NCBI GenBank assembly: GCA_910585765.1
Contig: CAJUES010000061.1
Coordinates: 1 to 19,808, forward strand
Direction of reading: 5' to 3'
DNA: 19,808 nt
Origin: an uncultured Lachnospiraceae bacterium
GTDB lineage: Bacteria; Bacillota; Clostridia; Lachnospirales; Lachnospiraceae
Numbering within the stretch: position 1 is the stretch's first letter; the number at the start of each line of letters is the position of its first letter. Shown here piece after piece: positions 12,678-19,804 of this stretch. The position numbers were made by a program, and so were the translations under genes. The notes under the pieces were generated by a model. The model was not told the origin of the DNA. It saw only the letters and a program-made list of their open reading frames with translations, and searched no databases.

Positions 12678-13643
12678 GTGTTGGCATTTGATTTTGACAG
12701 TCCAAATATTGAAGTGGCGGAAATCTCTGAGGACAAGAGGTACGGTAGATTTATCGTGGAGCCCCTGGAGAGAGGATACGGAATTACACTCGGTAATTCT
12801 CTGAGAAGAATAATGCTTGCTTCCCTACCTGGTGCAGCTGTAAGTCAAGTTAAGATCGATGGTGTTCTGCACGAGTTCAGTTCGATTCCGGGCGTGAAGG
12901 AAGACGTGACCGAGATCATCATGAATCTCAAAAGTCTGGCGATCAAAAACAGCTGTGAGACGGATGAAGTGAAAAAGGCGATCATCGATTTCGAGGGTGA
13001 AGGTGTTGTCAGGGCGTCTGACATTCAGGTGGATCAGGATATTGAGATCATGAATCCGGATCAGGTCATCGCGACATTGAATGGCGGCAAGGACAGCAAA
13101 CTTTACATGGAAATCATCATTACGAAGGGTAGAGGCTATATCAGCGCTGACAAAAACAAGAGCGAGGATTTGCCAATCGGTGTCATAGCAGTGGACTCAA
13201 TATACACTCCTGTAGAGAGGGTAAATGTTACCGTGGAAAATACCCGAGTAGGTCAGATCACTGACTATGATAAATTGACATTGGATGTTTACACGGATGC
13301 TACCCTCGAGCCGGACGAGGCAGTCAGCCTGGCAGCAAAGGTATTGAGTGAACATCTGAAGCTTTTCATCAATCTTTCCGAGAATGCAAAGAATGCGGAG
13401 GTCATGATCGAGAAGGAGGACGATGAGAAGGAGAAGGTGCTCGAGATGAGCATTGACGAACTGGAGCTGTCAGTTCGTTCTTACAACTGTCTCAAGAGGG
13501 CAGGTATCAATACGGTCGAGGAGTTGACGAACCGCACATCGGAAGATATGATGAAGGTGCGCAACCTGGGACGAAAGTCTCTGGACGAGGTATTGGCAAA
13601 ATTGAAAGAGTTGGGCTTACAGCTGAACCCGATCGAGGATTGA
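12678..13643 (+). CDS. rpoA: DNA-directed RNA polymerase subunit alpha
   Basis: Alpha dimerises to scaffold RNA polymerase, and its C-terminal domain binds upstream promoter DNA and activators. The start is GTG 12678, 9 nt after the GGAGG of AAAGGAGGGT (12661-12670), giving 321 residues (the family is about 314-330). The N-terminal domain shows GRFIVEPLERGYGITLGNSL, RRIMLASLPGAAV and SSIPGVKEDVTEIIMNLK. A charged linker EKEDDEKEK leads to the C-terminal domain LSVRSYNCLKRAGINTVEEL with RNLGRKSLDEVLAKL. It follows rpsD by 105 nt, with a 12-bp hairpin between. Confidence 0.98.
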   Translation: MLAFDFDSPNIEVAEISEDKRYGRFIVEPLERGYGITLGNSLRRIMLASLPGAAVSQVKIDGVLHEFSSIPGVKEDVTEIIMNLKSLAIKNSCETDEVKKAIIDFEGEGVVRASDIQVDQDIEIMNPDQVIATLNGGKDSKLYMEIIITKGRGYISADKNKSEDLPIGVIAVDSIYTPVERVNVTVENTRVGQITDYDKLTLDVYTDATLEPDEAVSLAAKVLSEHLKLFINLSENAKNAEVMIEKEDDEKEKVLEMSIDELELSVRSYNCLKRAGINTVEELTNRTSEDMMKVRNLGRKSLDEVLAKLKELGLQLNPIED

Positions 13644-13855
13644 TCGCGGGAGAGGCGGGCTGAACAGATAGATACGCAGATGCGGTAATCCCGAAGTGTT
13701 CGCGTCTGTGCTCAAAGATGGAATATATCAATCAACATTTGACGAGTAAGTCCAAAGGGCGTTGTCATTTGTTCCACCGATGAGGGTAGCCTGCATAATG
13801 CCAGCGTGCCGCTGCGTTTTGTGGGTGATGCGTCCTCAAATGAAAGGAGCCTATT
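13644..13855 (+). promoter_or_regulatory. 212-nt structured spacer upstream of rplQ
   Basis: CGCAGATGCG (13675-13684) pairs with CGCGTCTGTG (13701-13710), 10 bp with G-U pairs. CAGCG/CGCTG form a small hairpin around TGC near 13802-13814. CATTTGA (13736-13742) is complementary to TCAAATG (13836-13842), whose 3' end abuts the rplQ ribosome site (AAAGGAG, from 13843). That last pairing would close a domain of about 107 nt right against the ribosome site, an arrangement that could regulate L17 translation. This is inference; no known leader family is recognised. Confidence 0.4.
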
Positions 13856-14398
13856 ATGGCAGGTTATAGAAAACTCGGAAGAACATCAAGCCAGAGAAAA
13901 GCGTTATTGAGAGGTCAGGTGACATCGCTTGTAGCCAGCAAGGATGGCAGGATCATCACGACAGAGGCGAGGGCGAAGGAAGTGCAGAAGATCGTGGAAG
14001 GTCTGATCGCCTTGGCTGTAAAGGAAAAAGACAACTTTGAGATGGTCAAGGTCACAGCTAAAGTTCCCCGGAAGGACAAGGACGGCAAGAGAGTGAAAGA
14101 GGAGAAGGACGGCAAGAGGATCACTGTCTATGACGAGGTGGAGAAGGAGATCAAGAAGGATCTGCCCTCAAGGCTTCACGCGAGAAGACAGATGCTCAAG
14201 GTACTGTATACAGTCAAGGAAGTTCCGGCAAAGAATGCAGGCAGGAAGAGAAACACAAAAGAGCTTGATCTTGTGGCAAAATTATTTGATGAGATTGCAC
14301 CAAAGTATGTTGGACGCAAGGGTGGATATACCAGAATCATCAAGATCGGTCAGCGAAAGGGCGATGGTGCTATGCAGGTAGTACTGGAACTGGTATAA
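13856..14398 (+). CDS. rplQ: 50S ribosomal protein L17 with large insertions
   Basis: L17 lies near the peptide exit tunnel. N-terminal MAGYRKLGRTSSQRKALLRG and C-terminal KLFDEIAPKYVGRKGGYTRI plus IKIGQRKGDGAMQVVLELV are classical. However, the protein is 180 residues, against about 115-120 usually. The extra length lies mainly at about residues 58-104, a highly charged stretch with two near-copies, KDGKRV and KDGKRI. A smaller insertion at about 121-135 follows LHARRQMLKVLYTV. Reading frame and codon use look continuous, so this is a genuine expansion; I believe similar long forms occur in Lachnospiraceae. It is the last gene before a terminator. Confidence 0.95.
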   Translation: MAGYRKLGRTSSQRKALLRGQVTSLVASKDGRIITTEARAKEVQKIVEGLIALAVKEKDNFEMVKVTAKVPRKDKDGKRVKEEKDGKRITVYDEVEKEIKKDLPSRLHARRQMLKVLYTVKEVPAKNAGRKRNTKELDLVAKLFDEIAPKYVGRKGGYTRIIKIGQRKGDGAMQVVLELV

Positions 14399-14417
14399 CA
14401 GAAAATTGTATTTTTGG

Positions 14418-14443
14418 CGCTCCCATATTCTGGGAGCGTTTTT
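14418..14443 (+). terminator. Rho-independent terminator after rplQ
   Basis: CGCTCCCA (14418-14425), loop TATTC, then TGGGAGCG (14431-14438) forms a perfect 8-bp stem followed immediately by TTTTT (14439-14443). It starts 20 nt after the rplQ stop and ends the alpha group. The T-run is short, so some read-through into the J-domain/ECF genes is likely, because no clear promoter is visible before them. Confidence 0.9.
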
Positions 14444-14507
14444 AGCAATGCACGCGTTATCGCGTTTCCCGTCAGTGCTTTTACGTTTTTTCGGAGGAAT
14501 GTGTGAT

Positions 14508-15176
14508 ATGACAAGAAAAGAGGCATGTTATTATCTGGGGATCCGTGAAGATGCGCCCGAGGATCAGATCAAGAGGGCATATCGGTATAAGGCAAAGCTC
14601 TATCATCCGGATGCGAATCCGGCCACAGACACAAAGGAATATTATATCAGGGTGCAGAGGGCGTACGAATATCTGATGAGCGATCCCGGTGATATTCCCG
14701 CATCGGGTGCAGCGGCAAGCCAGGCGATGTACGGTAACAGTCCCTTTGGCAGCGCCAGGGCAGGCAGTATGTACGGAAATCCGTCTGCAGCCAATATGGA
14801 TCACTCGGGTGCGGGACCTGCCAACGCCAGACCTGCCAAGGTGTACGCCAGCACAGCTGCGGCGAAAGCCAGCTACAAGAGGCAGAAGGAGAAGGAGCGT
14901 GAGCGCGAGAAGATCCGGAAGTGGGATGCGGAATACAAGAGCAGCAAGAGACGTCAGCAGCAGACACAGCTCTACGGTAAAGAGTATACGGACAGGATGA
15001 CGGGAACTTCCAGGAGCAGGGAGGACGAAATCCTCGAAAAGATACGGGCAATATGGCTTGCGGAGACGATCAGGCGCCAGATCGAACTCGACAAAGAACA
15101 CAAAGAGGTGCTGCAGCGGAGAAAGCTGTATCAGGCGTTTATGCAGCAGCAGGTGCGGGACGACGATGGGAAGTGA
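14508..15176 (+). CDS. J-domain (DnaJ-like) protein of unknown client
   Basis: J proteins stimulate the ATPase of Hsp70 (DnaK). The 222-residue product has an N-terminal J domain (residues about 3-57): YYLGIREDAPEDQIKRAYR, the essential HPD at 33-35, then YIRVQRAYEYLM. Next comes a low-complexity Ala/Ser/Gly linker (about 58-125) with repeated MYGNS and MYGNP. A strongly charged, probably coiled-coil C-terminus (about 128-222) follows, with EKEREREKIRKWDAEY. It has no zinc-finger or substrate-binding domain, so it is a type III J protein. I choose ATG 14508, 10 nt after GGAGG (14493-14497), over in-frame ATG 14499. Its stop lies 5 nt before ecfA1. The client is unknown. Confidence 0.85.
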   Translation: MTRKEACYYLGIREDAPEDQIKRAYRYKAKLYHPDANPATDTKEYYIRVQRAYEYLMSDPGDIPASGAAASQAMYGNSPFGSARAGSMYGNPSAANMDHSGAGPANARPAKVYASTAAAKASYKRQKEKEREREKIRKWDAEYKSSKRRQQQTQLYGKEYTDRMTGTSRSREDEILEKIRAIWLAETIRRQIELDKEHKEVLQRRKLYQAFMQQQVRDDDGK

Positions 15177-15181
15177 TGGAT

Positions 15182-16048
15182 ATGGGAATAATCAAAGTCA
15201 AGGATCTGATCTATGAGTATATACGGCGCGACGAGGAAGGCAACGTGGAGGGGATAACGACTGCCGTGGATAATGTCAGTCTCGATATCAGGCAGGGTGA
15301 TTTCGTGGCAGTATTAGGTCATAATGGCTCCGGGAAATCGACGCTGGCAAAACACTTGAACGCGATCCTGTATCCCACGGAGGGGACCGTGTGGGTGGAC
15401 GGAAAGGACACCCGAGATGACACTGCAGTGTGGGATATCCGCCAGACGGCAGGGATGGTCTTTCAGAATCCTGACAATCAGATCATCGGTCAGGTCGTCG
15501 AGGAGGATGTGGGATTTGGTCCCGAGAACATGGGCGTGCCGACGAAGGAGATCTGGGAGCGCGTGGAGGAGAGCCTGAAAGCGGTGGGAATGTACCAGTT
15601 TCGAAAGTTTTCTCCGAACAAGCTGTCCGGTGGACAGAAACAGCGGGTTTCCATAGCGGGGGTGATCGCCATGCACCCGAAATGTATCGTCCTGGACGAG
15701 CCGACGGCAATGCTGGATCCGAAAGGACGCAAGGAAGTGATACGCGCGGTCAGGGCGCTGAATGATGTGGAGCGCATCACCGTGATATTGATCACGCATT
15801 ATATGGAGGAAGTGATCTATGCGGACCGGGTCTATGTCATGGACCAGGGAAAGATCACCCTTCAGGGGACACCGCGGGAAGTGTTTTCCGAGGTGGAACG
15901 GCTAAAGGAGCTGCGGCTCGATGTGCCGCAGGTGACACTGTTGGCTCACGAACTGCGAAAAGAGGGATTTCCCATGCCGAGAGGGGTGCTCACAAATCAG
16001 GAATTTGCGGATGCGCTGGATCGATGCGTCAGCGAGATGGTTCAGTAG
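15182..16048 (+). CDS. ecfA1: ECF transporter ATPase EcfA1
   Basis: EcfA1 pairs with EcfA2 to energise ECF-type vitamin and metal importers through EcfT and interchangeable S components. The 288-residue ABC ATPase has Walker A GHNGSGKST (46-54), Q-loop Gln95, signature LSGGQ (148-152), Walker B CIVLDE (168-173) and switch His206 (ITHYMEE). The insertion YIRRDEEGNVEGITTAVD near the N-terminus is typical of EcfA1 in this lineage. I prefer ATG 15182 (MGIIKV), 8 nt after GGGAAG. ATG 15176, overlapping the J-gene stop (ATGA), would add two residues and imply direct coupling. Confidence 0.95.
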   Translation: MGIIKVKDLIYEYIRRDEEGNVEGITTAVDNVSLDIRQGDFVAVLGHNGSGKSTLAKHLNAILYPTEGTVWVDGKDTRDDTAVWDIRQTAGMVFQNPDNQIIGQVVEEDVGFGPENMGVPTKEIWERVEESLKAVGMYQFRKFSPNKLSGGQKQRVSIAGVIAMHPKCIVLDEPTAMLDPKGRKEVIRAVRALNDVERITVILITHYMEEVIYADRVYVMDQGKITLQGTPREVFSEVERLKELRLDVPQVTLLAHELRKEGFPMPRGVLTNQEFADALDRCVSEMVQ

Positions 16049-16087
16049 GATACGCCCGGGCGATGAATAAAAGGAGAAGGTGACGAT

Positions 16088-16960
16088 ATGCCCATCATAT
16101 TGGATAAAGTAAGTCACATATACGGAGCGGATACCGCTATGGCGGTGAGGGCTTTGGACAACGTAAGCCTGGTGATACCGGATGGCCAGTTCGTCGGGCT
16201 GATCGGTCATACAGGCTCCGGCAAGTCCACACTGGTCCAGCATCTCAATGGTCTGATGAAGGCGACCTCAGGCAGTATATATTTTAATGGTGAGGATATC
16301 GATGCGGAGGATTTTGACAAGAAAAGGCTGCGCAGCAAGGTGGGACTGGTGTTCCAGTACCCGGAGCATCAGCTCTTTGAGACGGACGTCTTTGCGGATG
16401 TATGCTTTGGACCGAAAAATCTCGGGCTGTCGAAAAAGGAAGTCGAACTGCGCGCTTATGAGGCGATGAAACTCGTGGGGATCGAGGATGCATATTTTTA
16501 CCAGTCGCCCTTTGATCTCTCGGGCGGGCAGAAAAGACGTGTCGCGATAGCCGGCGTTCTTGCGATGAAGCCGGAGGTGTTGATCCTGGATGAGCCGACA
16601 GCCGGTCTTGACCCCAAGGGGCGCGATGAGATCCTGGACCAGATCTCCAGGCTAAAAAGGGAAACGGGCATCACGGTGCTCCTGGTGTCGCACAGCATGG
16701 ATGACGTGGCGAAGTATGTGGACAGGATCATCGTCATGAACAAGGGCGGTGTTGTGTACGACGACGAGCCGGGGGAAGTGTTCAGACACTGCCAGGAGCT
16801 TGAAAAGATCGGGCTTGCCGCGCCGCAGGTGACATACATCATGAAGGATCTGCAGGATCGCGGCTATGATGTCAGCGATGAGATCACCACGATCGCGGAG
16901 GCGAGGGATGAGATAAAAAGCTATTTTACGAGGCTTGGGGCAGCGCGAAAGGAAAGATAG
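16088..16960 (+). CDS. ecfA2: ECF transporter ATPase EcfA2
   Basis: This is the second ATPase of the ECF energising module. The 290-residue product has Walker A GHTGSGKST (40-48), Gln90 of the Q-loop (VFQYPEHQLFE), signature LSGGQKRR (144-151), Walker B VLILDE (164-169), D-loop AGLD and switch His202 (VSHSMDD). YPEHQLF after the Q-loop and FGPKNLG are characteristic of EcfA. The ribosome site AAAAGGAGAAGG precedes the ATG. It lies 39 nt after ecfA1 and 10 nt before ecfT, the usual A1-A2-T order. Confidence 0.96.
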   Translation: MPIILDKVSHIYGADTAMAVRALDNVSLVIPDGQFVGLIGHTGSGKSTLVQHLNGLMKATSGSIYFNGEDIDAEDFDKKRLRSKVGLVFQYPEHQLFETDVFADVCFGPKNLGLSKKEVELRAYEAMKLVGIEDAYFYQSPFDLSGGQKRRVAIAGVLAMKPEVLILDEPTAGLDPKGRDEILDQISRLKRETGITVLLVSHSMDDVAKYVDRIIVMNKGGVVYDDEPGEVFRHCQELEKIGLAAPQVTYIMKDLQDRGYDVSDEITTIAEARDEIKSYFTRLGAARKER

Positions 16961-16970
16961 GTGGCAGGTT

Positions 16971-17798
16971 ATGCTTAGGGACATCACATTGGGACAATAT
17001 TATCAGGCGGACTCCGTGATCCACAGGCTCGATCCGAGGGTGAAGCTTGGCACAACGGTCCTGTTTATCATATCCCTGTTTGTCTTTCAGGGATTCGGGG
17101 GATACCTGGTGGCGGCGCTGTTTTTGGTGCTGGTGATCAGGCTGTCGACAGTTCCGTTTAAGTTCATGGTAAAGGGAATGCGGTCGATCGTCTTTCTGCT
17201 GTCGATCACGGTGATCTTCAATCTGTTTTTGACGCCGGGAGAGCCGATCGTGCGGATCTGGAAGCTGTCGATCACGCAGGAGGGGCTCCGGCTCGCCGTC
17301 CTGCTATCGATCCGGCTCAGTTTTCTGATCATCGGATCGTCGGTGATGACACTCACGACCACCCCCAATCAGCTGACCGACGGTCTCGAGAAAATGCTGA
17401 GACCGCTGAATAAGATCAAAGTGCCTGTGCATGAGATTGCCATGATGATGTCGATTGCGCTCAGGTTTATACCGATCCTGATGGAGGAGACGGACAAGAT
17501 CATGAAAGCGCAGCTTGCGCGGTGTGCTGAGTTTGACAGCGGCAATGTGATCAAAAAGGCAAAGAGCCTGGTGCCGTTGCTGGTCCCGCTGTTCATATCG
17601 GCATTCCGCCGCGCAAACGACCTCGCTATGGCGATGGAGGCGCGATGCTACAGGGGGGGGGAGCACCGCACCAGGATGAAACCCCTCCATTATGAAAAAA
17701 GGGATTACATCGCATACATGATCGTGATCTGCTATCTTGTGGGCGGCGTGGCGGCAGGAAAACTGATGCCGTTGCTGCTTGGCAGTGTGCTCCTGTGA
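16971..17798 (+). CDS. ecfT: ECF transporter transmembrane subunit EcfT
   Basis: EcfT is the membrane scaffold coupling the EcfA1A2 ATPases to S components. The start is ATG 16971 (MLRDITLGQYYQADSVIHRL) after AGGTGGCAGGTT; an upstream in-frame ATG at 16935 lies within ecfA2. The 275-residue protein has about five hydrophobic segments and two ATPase-coupling motifs, here KAQLARCAEF (ARC 183-185) and AMEARCYRGG (ARC 224-226). Both carry Cys where the better-known motif is Ala-Arg-Gly. A run of nine G (17653-17661) lies in the codons just after the second motif without breaking the frame. No S-component gene adjoins, so the module probably serves several remote S subunits. Confidence 0.95.
   Translation: MLRDITLGQYYQADSVIHRLDPRVKLGTTVLFIISLFVFQGFGGYLVAALFLVLVIRLSTVPFKFMVKGMRSIVFLLSITVIFNLFLTPGEPIVRIWKLSITQEGLRLAVLLSIRLSFLIIGSSVMTLTTTPNQLTDGLEKMLRPLNKIKVPVHEIAMMMSIALRFIPILMEETDKIMKAQLARCAEFDSGNVIKKAKSLVPLLVPLFISAFRRANDLAMAMEARCYRGGEHRTRMKPLHYEKRDYIAYMIVICYLVGGVAAGKLMPLLLGSVLL
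17653..17661 (+). repeat. Nine-G homopolymer inside ecfT
   Basis: Nine consecutive G bases encode part of the Tyr-Arg-Gly-Gly-Glu segment after the second coupling motif. One base gained or lost would frameshift the last about 45 residues, including the final membrane helix. The frame is intact here. It is a plausible slippage or sequencing-error site. Confidence 0.9.
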
Positions 17799-17888
17799 GG
17801 ACATTGCCGGATCGTGTGCCGGTAACTATACTGGGAACTGTGACGGACATCGGACAGAAAGCATTAGCAGACAGGGAGACAGGGAATC

Positions 17889-18629
17889 ATGAAGAGGGTA
17901 ATGCTGACCGTCGCCTACGACGGTACGAACTATCACGGATGGCAGCTCCAGCCGAATGTGACGACGATCGAGTCTGTGCTCAACGGGGCGCTGAGCGCAC
18001 TTTTAAAGGAAGAGACGAAGGTGATCGGGGCGTCAAGAACGGACACCGGCGTGCATGCGCTTGGAAATATAGCAGTGTTTGACACACAGGCGAGAATGCC
18101 CGCAGAAAAGTTTGCATATGCATTGAACCAAAGACTACCGGAGGATATCCGGATCCAGGACGCGCGGGAGGTGCCGCCGGACTTTCACCCCAGGCGGCAG
18201 GAAAGCAGGAAAACATATGAATACAAGATCCTCAACAGCGCATTTCCGATGCCCGTGTACAGGCTTTATGCGCATTTTACGTATGTGCCTCTCGATGTCT
18301 CGTCCATGCGGAGGGCGGCGGCGTATCTGGTGGGAACGCATGATTTTAAGAGCTTCTGCAGTGTGAACACGACAGCGGAGACGACGGTGCGCACGGTCTA
18401 TGAGATCACTGTGGACAGGTGTGGTGATATGATCACGATCAGAGTGACCGGTTCGGGTTTTCTGTACAACATGGTCCGGATCATAGCGGGGACGCTGATC
18501 GAGGTGGGGAGAGGGAATTGGCAGCCTGAACGGATGCAGGACATTTTAAGGGCTTGTGACCGCGCGCATGCTGGTCCGACCGCGCCGGCATGCGGACTGA
18601 CACTGGTAAAGTATGAGTTTCTGGATTGA
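17889..18629 (+). CDS. truA: tRNA pseudouridine(38-40) synthase TruA
   Basis: TruA converts uridines 38-40 of the tRNA anticodon arm to pseudouridine. The 246-residue product is full length. The N-terminal RNA-binding start is TVAYDGTNYHGWQLQPN. The catalytic aspartate is Asp52 in GASRTDTGVHALGN (residues 47-60). Later motifs include SRKTYEYKI, the SFCS segment and GSGFLYNMVRIIAGTLIEVG. AGGGAGACAGGGAATC precedes the ATG. It lies 90 nt after ecfT, in the B. subtilis-like order ecfA1-ecfA2-ecfT-truA-rplM-rpsI. No clear terminator follows. Confidence 0.97.
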   Translation: MKRVMLTVAYDGTNYHGWQLQPNVTTIESVLNGALSALLKEETKVIGASRTDTGVHALGNIAVFDTQARMPAEKFAYALNQRLPEDIRIQDAREVPPDFHPRRQESRKTYEYKILNSAFPMPVYRLYAHFTYVPLDVSSMRRAAAYLVGTHDFKSFCSVNTTAETTVRTVYEITVDRCGDMITIRVTGSGFLYNMVRIIAGTLIEVGRGNWQPERMQDILRACDRAHAGPTAPACGLTLVKYEFLD

Positions 18630-18663
18630 CAGATTTCTTATTGATAAATTTCCCAATTAGGTA

Positions 18664-18692
18664 TTGACACACCAGGAACCGTATAATATAAT
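18664..18692 (+). promoter_or_regulatory. Consensus sigma-A promoter of rplM-rpsI
   Basis: TTGACA (18664-18669) and TATAAT (18687-18692) are both perfect and are 17 nt apart. An overlapping TATAAT at 18682-18687 is 12 nt from the -35 and is therefore unlikely to be the one used. Transcription should begin near 18699, leaving a leader of about 177 nt before rplM. Confidence 0.92.
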
Positions 18693-18698
18693 AATTCA

Positions 18699-18875
18699 AT
18701 GTGGCGACATGCGATTGCGCGATATCAAAGCCCCGATATGTGCAGAGATGTCAGCCCGGGTATCTAGGTGACTTGCTGATCTGCAGGGTGCGGTCCGGAC
18801 ATTCCGCATCGGGGGATCGAGACAGGAATAACCGTCAAAGGAGAGCCGACAGGCTAAGTATATGGAGGTAACATA
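18699..18875 (+). promoter_or_regulatory. Structured 5' leader of rplM, candidate L13 leader
   Basis: GCAGA (18742-18746) pairs with TCTGC (18780-18784), and TCAGC (18751-18755) pairs with GCTGA (18775-18779). This forms one stem with a four-base GATG bulge on the 5' side. A second stem is GGTGCGG (18787-18793) with CCGCATC (18804-18810). No terminator-like T-run occurs, so control would act on translation or RNA stability. A ribosomal protein L13 leader RNA family is known upstream of rplM in Firmicutes. Membership here is inferred from position and structure and was not tested by a covariance model. The rplM ribosome site TGGAGGT is at its end. Confidence 0.6.
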
Positions 18876-19304
18876 ATGAAAACATTTATGGCTAGCCCAG
18901 CTACGATTGATAGAAAATGGTATGTAGTAGATGCTACTGGAATGACATTGGGACGCTTGGCATCAGAGGTTGCGAGCGTATTGAGAGGAAAGAATAAGCC
19001 TATTTTTACTCCTCATATTGATACAGGTGATTATGTGATCATCGTCAACGCAGAGAAGATCGCAGTGACAGGCAAGAAGCTTGATCAGAAAGTTTACTAT
19101 CATCACTCGGATTATGTTGGCGGTATGAAGTCAGCGACACTGCGGGAGAAACTGAACAAGAAACCGGAGGAAGTGATCGAGCATGCAGTGAAAGGTATGC
19201 TTCCCAAGGGACCTCTGGGACGTGAGATGTACAAGAAACTCTTTGTATATGCAGGACCTGAGCACAAGCATGCAGCTCAGAAGCCGGAGACATTGACATT
19301 TTAA
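18876..19304 (+). CDS. rplM: 50S ribosomal protein L13
   Basis: L13 is an early-assembly 50S protein. The 142-residue product starts MKTFMASPATIDRKWYVVDA. It contains TGMTLGRLASEVASVLRGK, the core signature HTGDYVIIVNAEKI-type segment (here DTGDYVIIVNAEKI), and AVKGMLPKGPLGREMYKKLF with VYAGPEHKHAAQKPE. GGAGGTAACATA precedes the ATG. It is the first gene of its own two-gene operon, with a consensus promoter and structured leader upstream. rpsI follows after 30 nt. Confidence 0.98.
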   Translation: MKTFMASPATIDRKWYVVDATGMTLGRLASEVASVLRGKNKPIFTPHIDTGDYVIIVNAEKIAVTGKKLDQKVYYHHSDYVGGMKSATLREKLNKKPEEVIEHAVKGMLPKGPLGREMYKKLFVYAGPEHKHAAQKPETLTF

Positions 19305-19334
19305 TCAGTGTGATGAATAAAGGAGGAAATCAAA

Positions 19335-19739
19335 ATGGCAAAGGCAGCAAATGCTTCAAGATATTATGGAACAGGTAGAAGAAAGAAATCAATCGCCAGA
19401 GTATATCTGACACCGGGTACAGGCAACATCACGATCAACAGGAGAGGGATTGACGATTATTTCGGGTTAGAGACATTGAAGGTGATCGTTCGTCAGCCTC
19501 TGGCTGCAACAGATACTGTTGACAAGTTTGATGTGCTTGTAAACGTGAAAGGCGGCGGCTATACAGGACAGGCAGGTGCGATCAGACACGGTATCTCCAG
19601 AGCTTTATTGCAGGCGGATTCCGATTACAGACCCGTGCTTAAGAAGGAAGGCTTCCTGACACGTGATCCTCGTATGAAGGAGAGAAAGAAGTACGGCCTC
19701 AAAGCGGCCCGTCGCGCTCCGCAGTTCAGCAAGCGTTAA
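19335..19739 (+). CDS. rpsI: 30S ribosomal protein S9
   Basis: S9 sits in the 30S head, and its C-terminal tail reaches P-site tRNA. The 134-residue protein starts MAKAANASRYYGTGRRKKSI. It has ARVYLTPGTGNITINRRGID, GQAGAIRHGISRALLQAD and the C-terminal KYGLKAARRAPQFSKR ending in the invariant SKR. AAAGGAGGAAATCAA precedes the ATG. It is co-transcribed with rplM and ends at the strong terminator at the window edge. Confidence 0.98.
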   Translation: MAKAANASRYYGTGRRKKSIARVYLTPGTGNITINRRGIDDYFGLETLKVIVRQPLAATDTVDKFDVLVNVKGGGYTGQAGAIRHGISRALLQADSDYRPVLKKEGFLTRDPRMKERKKYGLKAARRAPQFSKR

Positions 19740-19770
19740 TTGGCTGTCGGGAGCGTATCAAAATTGCTCA

Positions 19771-19804
19771 AAAACCCCGGAAAATCAAGGTTTTCCGGGG
19801 TTTT
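19771..19804 (+). terminator. Strong rho-independent terminator after rpsI
   Basis: AAAACCCCGGAAAA (19771-19784) and TTTTCCGGGGTTTT (19791-19804) form a perfect 14-bp stem around a TCAAGG loop. It includes a GC-rich core and a T-run on the 3' side. The A-run on the other side means it could also stop transcription from the opposite strand. It ends the rplM-rpsI operon. Confidence 0.95.

Noticed and set aside
14406..14507. N-terminal extension of the J-domain protein from 14406
   Set aside because: The extension would run through the rplQ terminator hairpin. GGAGG at 14493-14497 fits ATG 14508.
15053..15181. Longer EcfA1 with start at 15053
   Set aside because: The extension lies wholly within the J-domain gene in another frame, and the ABC domain normally begins at about MGIIKV.
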